Shown one piece after another: positions 33,182-45,300 of a stretch of 64,000 nucleotides of DNA. The stretch lies in NCBI RefSeq assembly GCF_004193775.1, contig NC_041018.1, positions 34,416,913-34,480,912 on the forward strand. The letters are read 5' to 3'. The stretch's first letter is position 1. Each line of letters begins with the position of its first letter. The notes under the pieces are model-generated. The model had not been told where the DNA came from, made no database searches, and worked only from the letters and a program-made list of their open reading frames with translations. The translations under genes were made by a program, and so were the position numbers. The DNA comes from Glycine soja (taxonomy: Eukaryota; Streptophyta; Magnoliopsida; Fabales; Fabaceae).

Positions 33182-33889
33182 ACTTGTTGATACATATCGA
33201 CCTTGTGTGAAGAGGAGAGCAGATCATTGTCCCGAAGCAGGAGTCCATCACTCGGACGAAGCGAAAGATATTGTCGATAAATAGAAGTACGTCTTGTTCA
33301 TTGAATCCTTGTCGGAATCACAGCCTCCACCAAAAGCGAGCAGGAACAACAGATCAAGGTCCTCATCTGGAAGCCTAGATGGAAAGAAAGGCCTTGTATC
33401 TTATGAAGATGGTTCTCTTGACTCAAGCTAAAGGTGAAATACGATGGCATATCTAGTGAAATCGCCACCTTCAAATTTGCTTGAGGGTTTAATTTCTCCT
33501 GCTTTGCTTGCTGGAATTTGCGAATATCATATATTTTATGAACCAAGGTTCCTCTTTACCAATCAATACATTCCCCTATCTCTAAAGGGCTGCATTAGCT
33601 CCTCAATTCGAGAAAGGAAGACTCGTACCTGTTGCTGACTGGGAGTTTCCTATTGTTGCCTATTACTTGAATGGCACCCCTCTATTAGATTAGAGGGCAG
33701 ACTAAAGATGAATCAGGGGTGGGACATCCGCGATTGTGACGACTGTGTTTGAGGCAGATTAACAGAGGAAGAACCAAAAAGCAGAAGAAGTCCAGAAAAC
33801 AGATCCTAGAAGAAAGAGCAGGTTCCGAAGAAGCAGCAGCGCCCGACCAGTCCCAGTTGACACATATGATGAGGGAGTTAGAACAGCTC
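33182..33889. other. Unassigned segment of higher complexity
   Basis: Base composition is more even than in the surroundings and short frames look protein-like (YHIFYEPRFLFTNQYIPLS, LKGCISSSIRERK near 33530-33630), but I recognise no family. It could be a leader or LTR part of the gypsy element whose gag follows, or DNA transferred from elsewhere such as an organelle. Confidence 0.3.
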
Positions 33890-34417
33890 AAATGACAAAT
33901 GAAGATGATGGTGCAACTAATGACAGCTATGGTATCCTCCAGGGGAATAGAGCCCACCAAACTCCTCCCTCAAGTCCAGCAGCACAAAGAATAAATGGAC
34001 AAGAAGGTCAAAAAGAAGAGGGAATTCGATCCCCTCCCAATTCTGCCATCTCGCCTACTTCCAGAATTGATTGCATCCAAACGGATCACTCCCATGCCTC
34101 CTAAACCGGCGAATCCTCAGGCTCCGGGACCAGATGCAAGATGTGAATATCATAGAGGTATACGTCATTGGACCAATGATTGCTACCATCTCAGGCATCG
34201 GATCCAAGATCTTCTGGACCATCCGTTGTTGACTTTCTATTTGCGAGGGAGGAATGCGTATTACGCTTTGAAGAATCCATGCCCTTCATTGCAGGATGAA
34301 TCAGAGAGTAGTAGTATATGTAAGAAGAGAAAGACGTCCCAGATACAACCGCTCATTTCACTCAAAGATAGGCTCGTTCGGCCTAAGGTGAAAGACGCTG
34401 TTATTTTCTTCTATTAA
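33890..34417 (+). pseudogene. Second Ty3-gypsy gag remnant
   Basis: The main frame (33995-34417) contains CEYHRGIRHWTNDCYHLRH and RIQDLL, the zinc-finger-like C..H..GH....C..L...IQDLI pattern of a common plant gypsy gag family. An upstream piece in another frame indicates a frameshift. It is a different family from the element ending at 33181. Pol and LTRs are not seen. Confidence 0.6.
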
Positions 34418-35075
34418 ATTGAAATAACTTGTTGAAAGATAATTGTAAAGCATATGCGTGTCACACTAGAGTGCAGTTTTAGTTACCCCACACCCCCTAG
34501 TTATTTCTTAGTCAGTAACTGCATAGGTATTGAGTATTGACTTATGAAGTTTTGGCCAGCGGTTAGAGCCTAATTTTGGTGTGAAATTCTTGGTTAGTAT
34601 TTCTATATATTGGATATTGGGGTAATTTGTTATCTTTGTTTAATGGCGCATATTATGTTTAGACTAGGTTAATGTTATAAGATATCGTATCAAAATTTTA
34701 CCTAGAGCCTTTTAAAAGAAAAAGTAAATTACACTAGACAAAACTTGCCCCTAATGTTGTTTTTGCACTTATTGATACAAAATTGCTTTTAATTGTTAAT
34801 GATTTTTGAAAAATGTTATCAAAATTTAATTTAGAAATAAAGATGAAAAAGTATATTGAAAAAGATAAATAGCTAATCAAATTAAATACATGTACAAAGA
34901 TTAAAAAAAGTGTGATGTGAGATTGTTGACAGAAAATATTTGGGAGTAATTAACTTAATTAAATTTGAAATTAAAAAACTCTAAATTAAAAAAATCATAA
35001 AATTATTTTCATTCAGAATAGTTGCTATATACATAATAGTTTTATATTAGTGGGAATCTTCAATAAAGCTTATCA

Positions 35076-35131
<56 letters not shown>

Positions 35132-36391
35132 AACATCAATATTTTTAGGATTTTTTTTGGGTAAAATGAGGAAAAGATAAAAAGCAAAACTTAGCTTATA
35201 CAAGCTAGGTGATGCGAAAAAGCATCTAAAGCAAAGGAGAGAGGAATAACAAACTCCTCAATGCACACGAGCATAATTTTAAAAATTGAATCAGTCAGAT
35301 ATTAGTTGAAGTGCATGATCCAATTTCTATAGCTTGATAATTTCAGTCTTCAAAAAAGCCGAAAACGAATCACATCACAAATATAATTCCACTCCAAAGC
35401 TGATTAATTTATTTTTTATCATTATTTTTTTGTTTAGCATGCTACATATTTTACTTTATTTAGTTTATTATTACTATTATTATTCAGTTATTATTCTATT
35501 GTTAATATTTATAATTACTAATTTATTATTATATTTTATGTTTTGATTAATTTTTTGTACTATTTTCAAAACCAAACCGGACCCACCGGTTCAATCAGAA
35601 ATCAATGAACCAGCCGGTGACAGGTAAAATAACACAAATCGAGGTTGGATAAACCGGTCAAGAATCGGTTAAATTGGTCAAAAATTGGTGAAAACCAACG
35701 GTTTCACGGTTAAAACCAGTCTCTGTAAATAACAAGTGTTCAGTTCAGAGTAAGTAGAATTTAACTCCATGACAAACAATAATATCACAATATAACCATT
35801 CTTTGCTTCTTGTTCTTCATCTTTAGTAATGAAATAGCTTTGCTTTGCTGTCGTGAAGAAGAAAAACATGTTGGGAGATTGTAGAAGCGAAAACGTTACA
35901 AAGATGATGATGACGCAGAGATCGAAAACCCGTATGAATGGCACTGAGTGTCTGGTGGCACAACTTCACTTGTCTCAATTTTATTTTATGTTAACTTAAT
36001 TAAAGTTTTGTGGCTTATGGTTTGGGCCTCTTGTCTGTGTCTTATAAGTCATTTTTGACTTAGGCATTTGAATTTGCACTCCCCTCTTTTTTGGATCATG
36101 CATCTGGCTTTGCTTTCACGAATGTAAATTTGCATTTTAGAATGAACTTTTCGAAATTCGAAATACAATGGTAGGTGCAAGATTCAATAGTGAAAGTGCA
36201 GGAAACAAAGAAATTTAAAAAAGGGAGCAGTAAAATTGCAGCATGCATCTATCAAGCTTCACTATTGGCATAAGATTTACACATTAATAAGACCACTTGG
36301 AATGATGGACCCATCTATAAATGATAAACAAAAAAATGACATGACTCAGGATGTGGGATTACATCCTTTAATATACAACCATGCAAATTTC
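34418..36391. other. Intergenic, downstream of the kinesin-7-like gene
   Basis: AT-rich, with an (AT)n tract at 35079-35126 and an ACCGGTT-rich patch at 35570-35725 (ACCGGTTCAATC, ACCGGTCAAGAATCGGTT), which looks like a decayed transposon terminus. The last few hundred bases up to 36391 probably include the gene's 3' UTR on the minus strand. No other gene seen. Confidence 0.5.
35079..35126. repeat. (TA)n microsatellite
   Basis: About 24 TA units. Confidence 0.9.
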
Positions 36392-39300
36392 CTATTGGCC
36401 TTTGGCAGCAGCTAGCTGTTTCATTAGGTTAAGCACTTCTAATCCTTTTGAAGCCAACTGATCTTTATACTTCTTATTCGTTAACACTGATTCATCAATT
36501 GCTTCCTTGTATCTACAACGGAAAGAATCCAGCTTTGCTTGTGTTCCACGGAGTCTCATTCTGAGCTTAGCCATCTCTTTGTTGTTTTTTAGGCCACCCT
36601 GTCAAAATTAAGGTAAAAACAGTTTACTATGATGACTCCAATTTGAGCACAGAACTCAGCATGAGGTGGACCAATAACTGTTAAGCCAAACACGTACAAT
36701 CTGAATAACAAACATGCATCAATTATTTTGATAAAAGCTAGCCGCTTGGCAATTGGTATATGTAGTAAATAAAAGTCACATTTGAAATTGAACCGGATAT
36801 ACCCAATACAATATGATACATACCACGGGCATTTTGGCCTCCATATCGGAAAGCTTCCAATTCAGCTCCTCAATATGGACTTTGGCCTTCGATAACTAGT
36901 AAAGAATATGCCATGATGTAATTAGTGAAATTAATAGTGTTTAGTATAACCTTTATTAGGCTTCTTTTAAAAAAGAAACTGTGCTAAACACATCTTTTGA
37001 GAAAATCTTAAAAAAAAAGATTTAGCAGCTTATTTTTATCAGAGAAAAGTAAAAACAGTAGCCTTTTTACAAAAGATGGGTGAAAGAACTTGTAGAAAAA
37101 ATTACTTCTCTCTCCCCTCTCTCCTCGCTTTCTCGTCTCTCCCCACTCTTCCCTTTTCCCATCTCTCTCTCTCTTGCTGCTCTCCCCTCTCTATCCCCAT
37201 TCTCTTTCAGTTCTGCTGGATTATCTCTTTTAGGCTAAAAGAAATAAAAATTGTCAAACAGTTTCTCCTTTATTTCTAAAACTTATTTTGATTTTTAACT
37301 TTAAAATAGTTTTTGTCAAAATAAAAATTGGGCCAAACACAGCCTTAGTAACTATCAAAAGATAAACTTTTCCATTTACCTCATCCTGGCAATTCTTTTG
37401 CAGAAATTCCATTCTTTTATGTTGATCTTCCATCTCAATCATCAATTTGTCCCTTTCTTTTGTCACAACAGATTGTTTGTCCTTGAGGTTCTGCAAGTAA
37501 CCTGATATGATCAGTAAAACTAATACTGTATGGATTCTCGGACAGAATTTTATTCCCTAACCCCCAATCCTTAATTATAAATATGCCCACAATTTCCTAT
37601 GGACAAATCTTCTACTAGTAGCAATGATGGAGAAACCTGAAACACGTTCGGGCTTGATAGATTATCTCCTTTATCAAGAACATGTATTTCCTTCCGAAGT
37701 TCATTTTCTTTCTCCTCCTTGGGACTGTCATGCAGCTCATGCTCCAAAGATTGCATCTCAGAATTGGCTTTTGACATCTACAATGCATGTCAATATAGAG
37801 ACAATTATGCCTTGCAATAAGTCACAACTCACAAGCCCACGAAATTTCTAACAACAAATATTCCTTACTTCTTGGGATTGTTTGCTCTCAGCATTGGTTG
37901 TTTCAGGGTGATTTTCCAGGTGGTCCAATTCTGAAACCTTTTCCCTGTAGCCATAAAATGACACCACAAGAATACTGATTTAATTTGTTTGACAGATAAA
38001 GCTGGCAATCCATCTTTGAAAAATAAAAAGCAAACAAAAACTGGGAGTAGCAGACAGAGAAGTTGTATTGAGTACTCAGGGATTTCTAATTTGGAAGTAA
38101 CCAATAGAAACCACCCAAGTCAAATGAGAATGGCCAGAAAGCAAAAAATGACAAGTTGAAGTTGAGATGTGCTGCAAATAAATTTTAGATTAGAAAAAGG
38201 CGAAGGGAATGAAATTGTAGTTGCATTAACTGTTTCAGTTTGTCATAAAAAAATCAACAAAGTGTAAATGAACATCTCAAAACATGAATTGTAGGATACA
38301 CCTCTTTTGTATGTTTTTATGCCACTCGACCATCAAGCATCCAGTCAAAGATACAGAAAATAGCAAGACTTCTCCGCCCACCTTGCCCAATAGATGATAT
38401 ATTTTCTTATTCATAAAATAATGAACTTACATTTGACAATAAATAAATAAATGGGATCAACTCTTTTATTGTCTTGCACCAGATAAAGTAGGCCCAGTTT
38501 AAAACATCTAGACTAAGTACAATTCAATACTTGAAGGGTCCTATACTAAAGTAATGTGATGGGCTAATATCAGATTGCATTGATTTAGTATATTTTAGAA
38601 GAGAATAATGTGTATTTGATGCATTCGTGTGATATTATGATAACTCCTCTTTCTAGATGACTCTGATTTTATTCGATAGTTTCCAGTTTTAAGTAAATTA
38701 GAAGAGAATAATGTGCATTTGATGCATTCGTGTGATATTATGATAACTCCTCTTTCTAGATGACTGATTTTATGGGATAGTTTCCAGTTTTAAGTAAATT
38801 TGAAATGATTTGATTTGATTTGACCTACCGTATACTATCTTCTTCGTCAAATTTATTAGATATATTTATAATTTAATTTCCGAAATTACCTATTTTACTT
38901 TATATGTGGCGTGAATTAGTAGGGAAGTCGGTAAAAAGGAAAGTGGGAAACAATACATAGAAACCTATGCCTTTTATGGTATATTTTTTTGAGAAAATGT
39001 TCCTTTTAATGAATTAGTGATTTCCTGCATTATTTAAACCATTAATAGTAGGTTTGGAGAAGTTCATAAAAAATTTGACAAAAAAATTGAAGTTTAGTGA
39101 GAGCCATATCATTTCCTGGATGCTGTGCAGTTTCTGAGCATAGCATGAGTTAAGGATGTGCAAATTAACTAGAAGCATTTGAAAAGCCACAAAGAACTAC
39201 GAGCCTACAGCTTTCATGTTCAACCCAATACCTAAGCCCACTTTTTTTTCAAAGAAAATCAGCACCCAAGAGCATAGGTGTGCTATTCCTATTTTCTACA

Positions 39301-42300
39301 TAGTCTAACCGTGCAATTCAATCATCACGTGCATGGTCACCCCTCTTTTCCAGCAAGTTACATATCCAAGCATAACTAGGTTTTGGCCCATTCCTAATAG
39401 AACTTACTAGATGCCTGGTAGGACATGGACTCTTGATGGAAGAAACCAAAGACCAACTACCTAAACAATTCTAGGAGGAAACCTAATTACAAATAGAGAC
39501 AAGGGATAGATTAGGGGGAGAGATTCCAGGGACGAGCCATCATAGAGAGCCGTCTTGAAGATAAAATCATATGCATCCTCCATAGAGATTGAGTATTGAA
39601 GACAAAATTGTTGAAGATAAAAAAACAGATGCATCCTCTATAGAGATTTGAGTATTGAAGACAAAATTCTTGAAGATAAAAAGCAGATGCAACCTCTATA
39701 AAGACTAAGTGTGAAGACAAGATTCAAGAATAATGGCGATTCAAGAATAATGGCAATTCAAGAATATAACAGACTGTTCTTGTCTATCCCTTGATTCTCT
39801 TTTTTAGTGTTTGAATTCATAGTATTTATGTTTCCCATATCTTCCTCAGGGTTTAAGGGGAATTTTGAAGCCCTAGACACAAGTTTGATAGTTTGACATG
39901 AATATTGTTCTTTCACTTTAACTAAATGATTCAAATCGCAAACATGCCATCACATGATGTGACTGCAATTGCACTTCAACTTAACTTGCTTGTAATCTTT
40001 TTAACAGAAAACTTGATGATTCTTGTACTAATTTGTTCAGAGACACTATTAGAAGATCTTGTCAGGTTTCTAATGCTAGATAAAAGGTGTAGTGATGTAT
40101 AACTGTGAGTAATGATTATGAAGACAACCTAATTTAAAGGTTTAAGTGTTTTGTCACTGTAAATATGGCTTCATTTGGTTTTCATTCTTAAAAACAAATG
40201 TTGGTTTTAGTCCTTATAATTTTTTTTTAAAAATAGTCCTTGTTATCACTTTGGTCTTTAACCAAGCCAAATGGTGTCATGCGATTCATAGAGCCGACCT
40301 TCCTAGTGGGACAAGACTTTGTTGTTGTTATTGTAGTCCTTGTTATCACTTGTAGACTGTTTAGTTCAAAAGAGGGGAGGGGAGGGGAGGGGAGGGGAGG
40401 GGAGGGAAGGGATTTTAATAGAGGGGAGTAGCCATTTTCTTGTTAGGTTCACAAGGGGAGGGAAGGGGTTTTAAAAATAAAATTACTTTTGTATCCTTAT
40501 AATTTTAAATTTTAAAACATAAGTAGATATATTTTAGTCATTTTATTTAAAAAAAAATTAAATTCCCTTCCCCTCCCCTCCAAATCCCCCAATATTGGAA
40601 TGGAGCAAAAATTAAATGAGGGATTTTGCTCCCCTCCATTTCCCTCCAACCAAACACTATGTTAGTGCCGACATAGCATGCTTTTAACCATGTCCATCAA
40701 GGACTATTCTGAGATGGTGTGTGATGTGGCACAACTAGATGAGATTGCTTGTTGGATAAGGTGTCAATGGAAATGGAAACGTTCTAATTGCAGCATAGTA
40801 CAGCTGGATATTTAAATCCATTTAAAAGCCTATTTGTAATTGCAAATCTGTGATTCTTTCCTTAATTAGAATTATGACGGCGGTAGATGTGGTGGAGGTG
40901 GATGATGAAATGGATGAACTACATATGTTGGACAAGGCGCGGATATTAGTGAAGACACCATGGCAGCCATTAATTCAGCACAAGGTCTCCGCATGGATTA
41001 ATGGGGTTGAATACACTGTGCATATAGCTGAAGAAACATGTTACAATCTGGATAGATGCAAATGTCGGGGAAGAAGCTTCATAGGCTCGTCGGAGGAAAT
41101 AAGCATTGACGATAGTGAGAGTGAAACAGGATGCAAATGGCAATCGAAGGTAGACCGCTAGAAACAGACCTGTCGGAGGAGGACTTTCCTCCGAGCACAG
41201 AAAGCGATGAGCAGAGCCGACGAGACACGGAGGAGCGACGGACTGAAGGGCAAAATCGCAACAAAGAACCACAGGTTAATAACCAGGAGTCACTGACACG
41301 AGTTCAGGAATGGGTCACATCTGATTCCTGCAGCGGACAAAAACAAGTTGACCGAAGCAAACAAAAGCCTGATAAAAGTGAAAAAACACAGGCACAAAGG
41401 ACAACAATTGAGCCTAATCACGACCCCATTTCCAGAAAAGAAAAGGAGATTAAAAGCAACAAAATCTGGTCAGAAAAGGAGTCAATAAAGGTGATACAAA
41501 ATCTGGCAGCAGAAATTACAGAAAAGGAGCATGCACAGGAACAAGAAAATAGCAGAGAGGACAAAGACAAAGAGGTGGGCCCAACGACACAACAAAATTT
41601 TGAATTTGTGAGCTCAAAGCCACATGACAGGACACATAATATTGGGTATGATGGGCCCTCAATGGGCCTCTCAAAAAATACCTCTCACGGCAAAAGTGAA
41701 GGTGCAAAAGGGAACGTAAAAGGGGAACAAAAAGGCCCAGAACATGTGGAGAAGGTATACTCCAGAAGCAGAGGGTGCAGAAAGCAAATGGAGCATGAGC
41801 ACAATGTTGGGCTTCTAAAAAAAGCAAACATACAGGCCCACAAGGAGGTCAGCAACGCAATTGACAAACGCGATGAGTATTCACCGGAAATGAAAGGCAC
41901 TGGGCTAAAAAATTGGCAGAGATGACAGAAATGAACACAGTGGAACATTCAACACAGGATCCACTACAAACTAATAGTCTGAAAATGTGTAACAATGGAA
42001 ACAACATCACAATGGAACATGGCGCAGGATATGGGAGTTACAAGTGGGCAAGGAGATGCATCAGTACTCACAAAGTTATTGTGTATGGAGGAAGGGGATA
42101 AGGAGGAGGCCAACAAGATGGGAAATAGGGGATCTGGATAATAAAGATCATTACATATAATACAAGGGGGTTAGGAAAGGGGATAAAATGGACAGCAATT
42201 AGAAGAATGGTACAAAAGGAAAGAGTTGACATGTTATGTATACAAGAAACTAAGAAGGAGCAGCTAGATAAATATGCCTATCATGCATTGTGGGGAGATA

Positions 42301-45300
42301 CAAAAGTTAAGTGGGAACTGCAACCAACCATCAATAGAACAAGAGGACTGCTATGCTTGTGGAATGAAAACTCATTCAGACTGGACAGGAAGACAAGTGG
42401 TCAAGGTTTTATTTTTCTAGAGGGTATATGGGTCCCTGATGGGCAGAAGGTGTCTATTATCAACATATATGCACCATGCAACATGACACAAAAGAGAAAT
42501 CTGTGGGAGCAAATTAAACAGCTGTGAGATTTAAGCCCAGGAGTGTTGTGGTGCATACTTGGAGATTTCAATAGTATCAGGAGACCAAAGGAGAGAGTAG
42601 GGCTGTCCCAAAGGGGGGAAATAGATAGTAATATGGATGAGTTCAATGAATGGATAGAGGACCTTCAACTTCAAGATGTACCTAGTGTGGGGACGAAATT
42701 CACATGGTACAAACCTAATGGGACAGCAAAGAGCAGGTTGGACAGATTTCTTGTATGTGATGAATGGCTTTGGAAATGGCAAGGTACCACACAATTTATT
42801 TTGGAAAGAAATTTCTAGGATCATTGCCCAGTCATGCTGAAATCTCTCGAGTTGTTGACTGGGGACCCCGACCTTTCAAGATTTTAAATTGCTGGTTTCA
42901 TGACAAATCATTTCAAAGGCAATGAATAACAATGTAAGAGGTTGGGGTGGGGGGGGGGGGGGGGGGTTTGCTCAAAGAAAAGATAAAAAGGATCAAGGCT
43001 AGGCTGAAAATCTAGAATAAGGAGCAATTTGGAGATACCCATCAGAAGGTAGCAACTATTGAGAAGGAACTAAATAGGCTTGAATCTAAAGGTGAGGATA
43101 GACAGCTATCTGTGTCGGTCTCCAACGTGAAGGGCAGGAAGAAATTTGGCAAAAGCATGGTAAGAGCACTCTTTAATGCATTGAAAGCATGATGGGCGGC
43201 AAGGGTCCATTCAAAAGGGTCTTGGGCTGTCAACTTGGTCAACGGAGCCGCAATGGATGCATAACCACAAATAAACAGGCAATAGAATCCAGCGAGGCCC
43301 AAAAACTACGCAACACCCTGATGAATTTCAGCGTTGGGCACTAGAGAATAGCTTCAACCTTAGCCTGGACAGGTTCAACTCCCTAAGCCGAAACCAGGTG
43401 GCCAAGATACTCAACCTAAGTTTATGCGAAAGAATATTTTGACAATTTAAGAAAAAATTGTCCATCCAAAAGAACCTAAAAGGCTTGTTCCAAATGAGTT
43501 AAATTTTCACTTAAGGTTCGACTATAAATTAATATATCGTCGAAGAATACTATGATAAAATGTCGAAGACATGGTCGGCAAAATGGAATTCATTGTCGCC
43601 TGAAACGATGACAGAGCGTTGCACAACCCAAACGACTTCACTCTGAATTCATAGTGGTCGTGATGAGTGCAGAAAGCCGTCTAACAGACATCATCCTCAT
43701 GCATTAAAAGGTGATGATATCCCTGAAGGTCTAACTTCAAAAACCAAGTTGCACCCCCAAGTTCATCAAGGAGCTCATCAATTGTGGGGATCGGCAAACG
43801 ATCCTTGATGGTAATCTCATTCAACGCGCGATAGTCAACACAAAACCTCTAGGAGCCGTCATGTTTTCTGACCAAGAGTACCAACGACAAGAAGGGGCTG
43901 GTGCTAGGGCAAATGAGCCCCTTCTGCAACATTGAATCAACCTGGGCTTCAATTTCATGTTTCTGGAAATGAGGGTAATGATAGGGGCGAGCGTTCATAG
44001 GTTCGGAGTTTGGAAGGAGGTGTATATGGTGATTGGTAAGTCGCGAAGGAGGCAAGGAATGTGATGTCTGATACAGGGGAGCAAATTTAGTGATGAAGGT
44101 GTGAATTTCCGGAAGAAGTTGGGTTGTGTTTGGGTTGAAGGGAGCTTTGTCGATATAATGCAAATATGAAAGCAGGCACTGGCTCCATCATTGCGAACCA
44201 AAGGACGAAGTTGAGGTGGAGTGATGAGATGAAGAGAGGAGTCAGTGTCGCCCTTCAACTCAACAATGTGTTCTTCTCGGAAAAACTTTATAGATACATC
44301 ATTGTAGTCCATCAACACAGGGCCAAGGGATTTGAGCCACTGCACTCCCAACACTAGGTTCGCACCACATAGCAGCAGGACGTGGAGGTCAATGGTGAAA
44401 GTGACGTCCTAGACATGTACCGGAATAGCTTCACAGAGAAGGTGGCAATCTAGCTGATGTCCATTACCCACCATTACGCGAAAAGGAGTAGTGGTTCGAG
44501 GTGACAGGCCCAATTGGTTTACTAGATGCTCCTAAATGAAGTTGTGGGTACTACCCCCATCAACTAAGATCACCACCTTCTGTGTTGCAATGTGACCCAA
44601 AAGACACAAAGTCTCAGGAGCTAAATGGCCCGAATGTGTGTGTAAGCTGATGTGGGCCTGAGGTGGGTCATGGGTATCAAGTGGGTTGGGTAATAATGGG
44701 TCCATGGCAGGGTTATCTTCTAGAAAACCCTCATCATCTTCTGCAATCAAAAGAAAAGCCTTAGAGGCGCATTTGTGGCCGCGATGGAACTTCTCATCGC
44801 AATTGAAACAGAGGTCATGCTCTCGTCGCAAGGCTAACTCCTCAAGAGACAATCACTTGATAGGTAGAGAAGGGAGTGTTTTCGAAGGCGTAGGTAGCAA
44901 AGGGGAAGAGGATGACGCCAGAGAAAACGAAGGAGGAGACAACGTGTTGGAAGATGGAATTGGGGCAGGTCTGCTGCGGAAGGAGCGTCAACTATCGAGA
45001 ACTTTCTCCTCCTAGAGTTTAGCCAAGCCAGCCGCCTGTACCAACATCAGTGGTTGCAGGGCCTGAACTTCAAGGCGAATCTCCAGGGTCAAGCCGGAAA
45101 TGAAGCAGCTCAAGAGGAATTGCGGTGCGAGACCGATGATTCGGTTTGCCAGGACCTCGAACTCAGAAAGGTATGCCTGGACAGTGCTGTGTTGCGTTAA
45201 TTTGAACAAAGTCCCAGTAGGGTCCTCATACTGGGAAAGGGCAAAGCAAGTCTAAAGAGCTTGGAGAAATATCGGTCAAGACATGAGATGACCATTACGG

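Larger units (their letters stand above)
40840..43108 (+). mobile_element. L1-type LINE, truncated at both ends
   Basis: ORF1 material (40864-41160 and 41131-41925, one frameshift) is followed by the apurinic/apyrimidinic-type endonuclease of ORF2 (about 42140-42840). Sequence resembling the spacer before the reverse transcriptase ([20 protein letters not shown]) stops near 43108, where an antisense gypsy sequence begins. No RT domain or poly(A) tail remains. Orientation is opposite to the host gene. Confidence 0.85.

Noticed and set aside
41131..41925. 264-codon open frame as a host gene
   Set aside because: It lies directly between LINE ORF1 sequence and the LINE endonuclease, on the same strand. 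It is the hydrophilic tail of ORF1.
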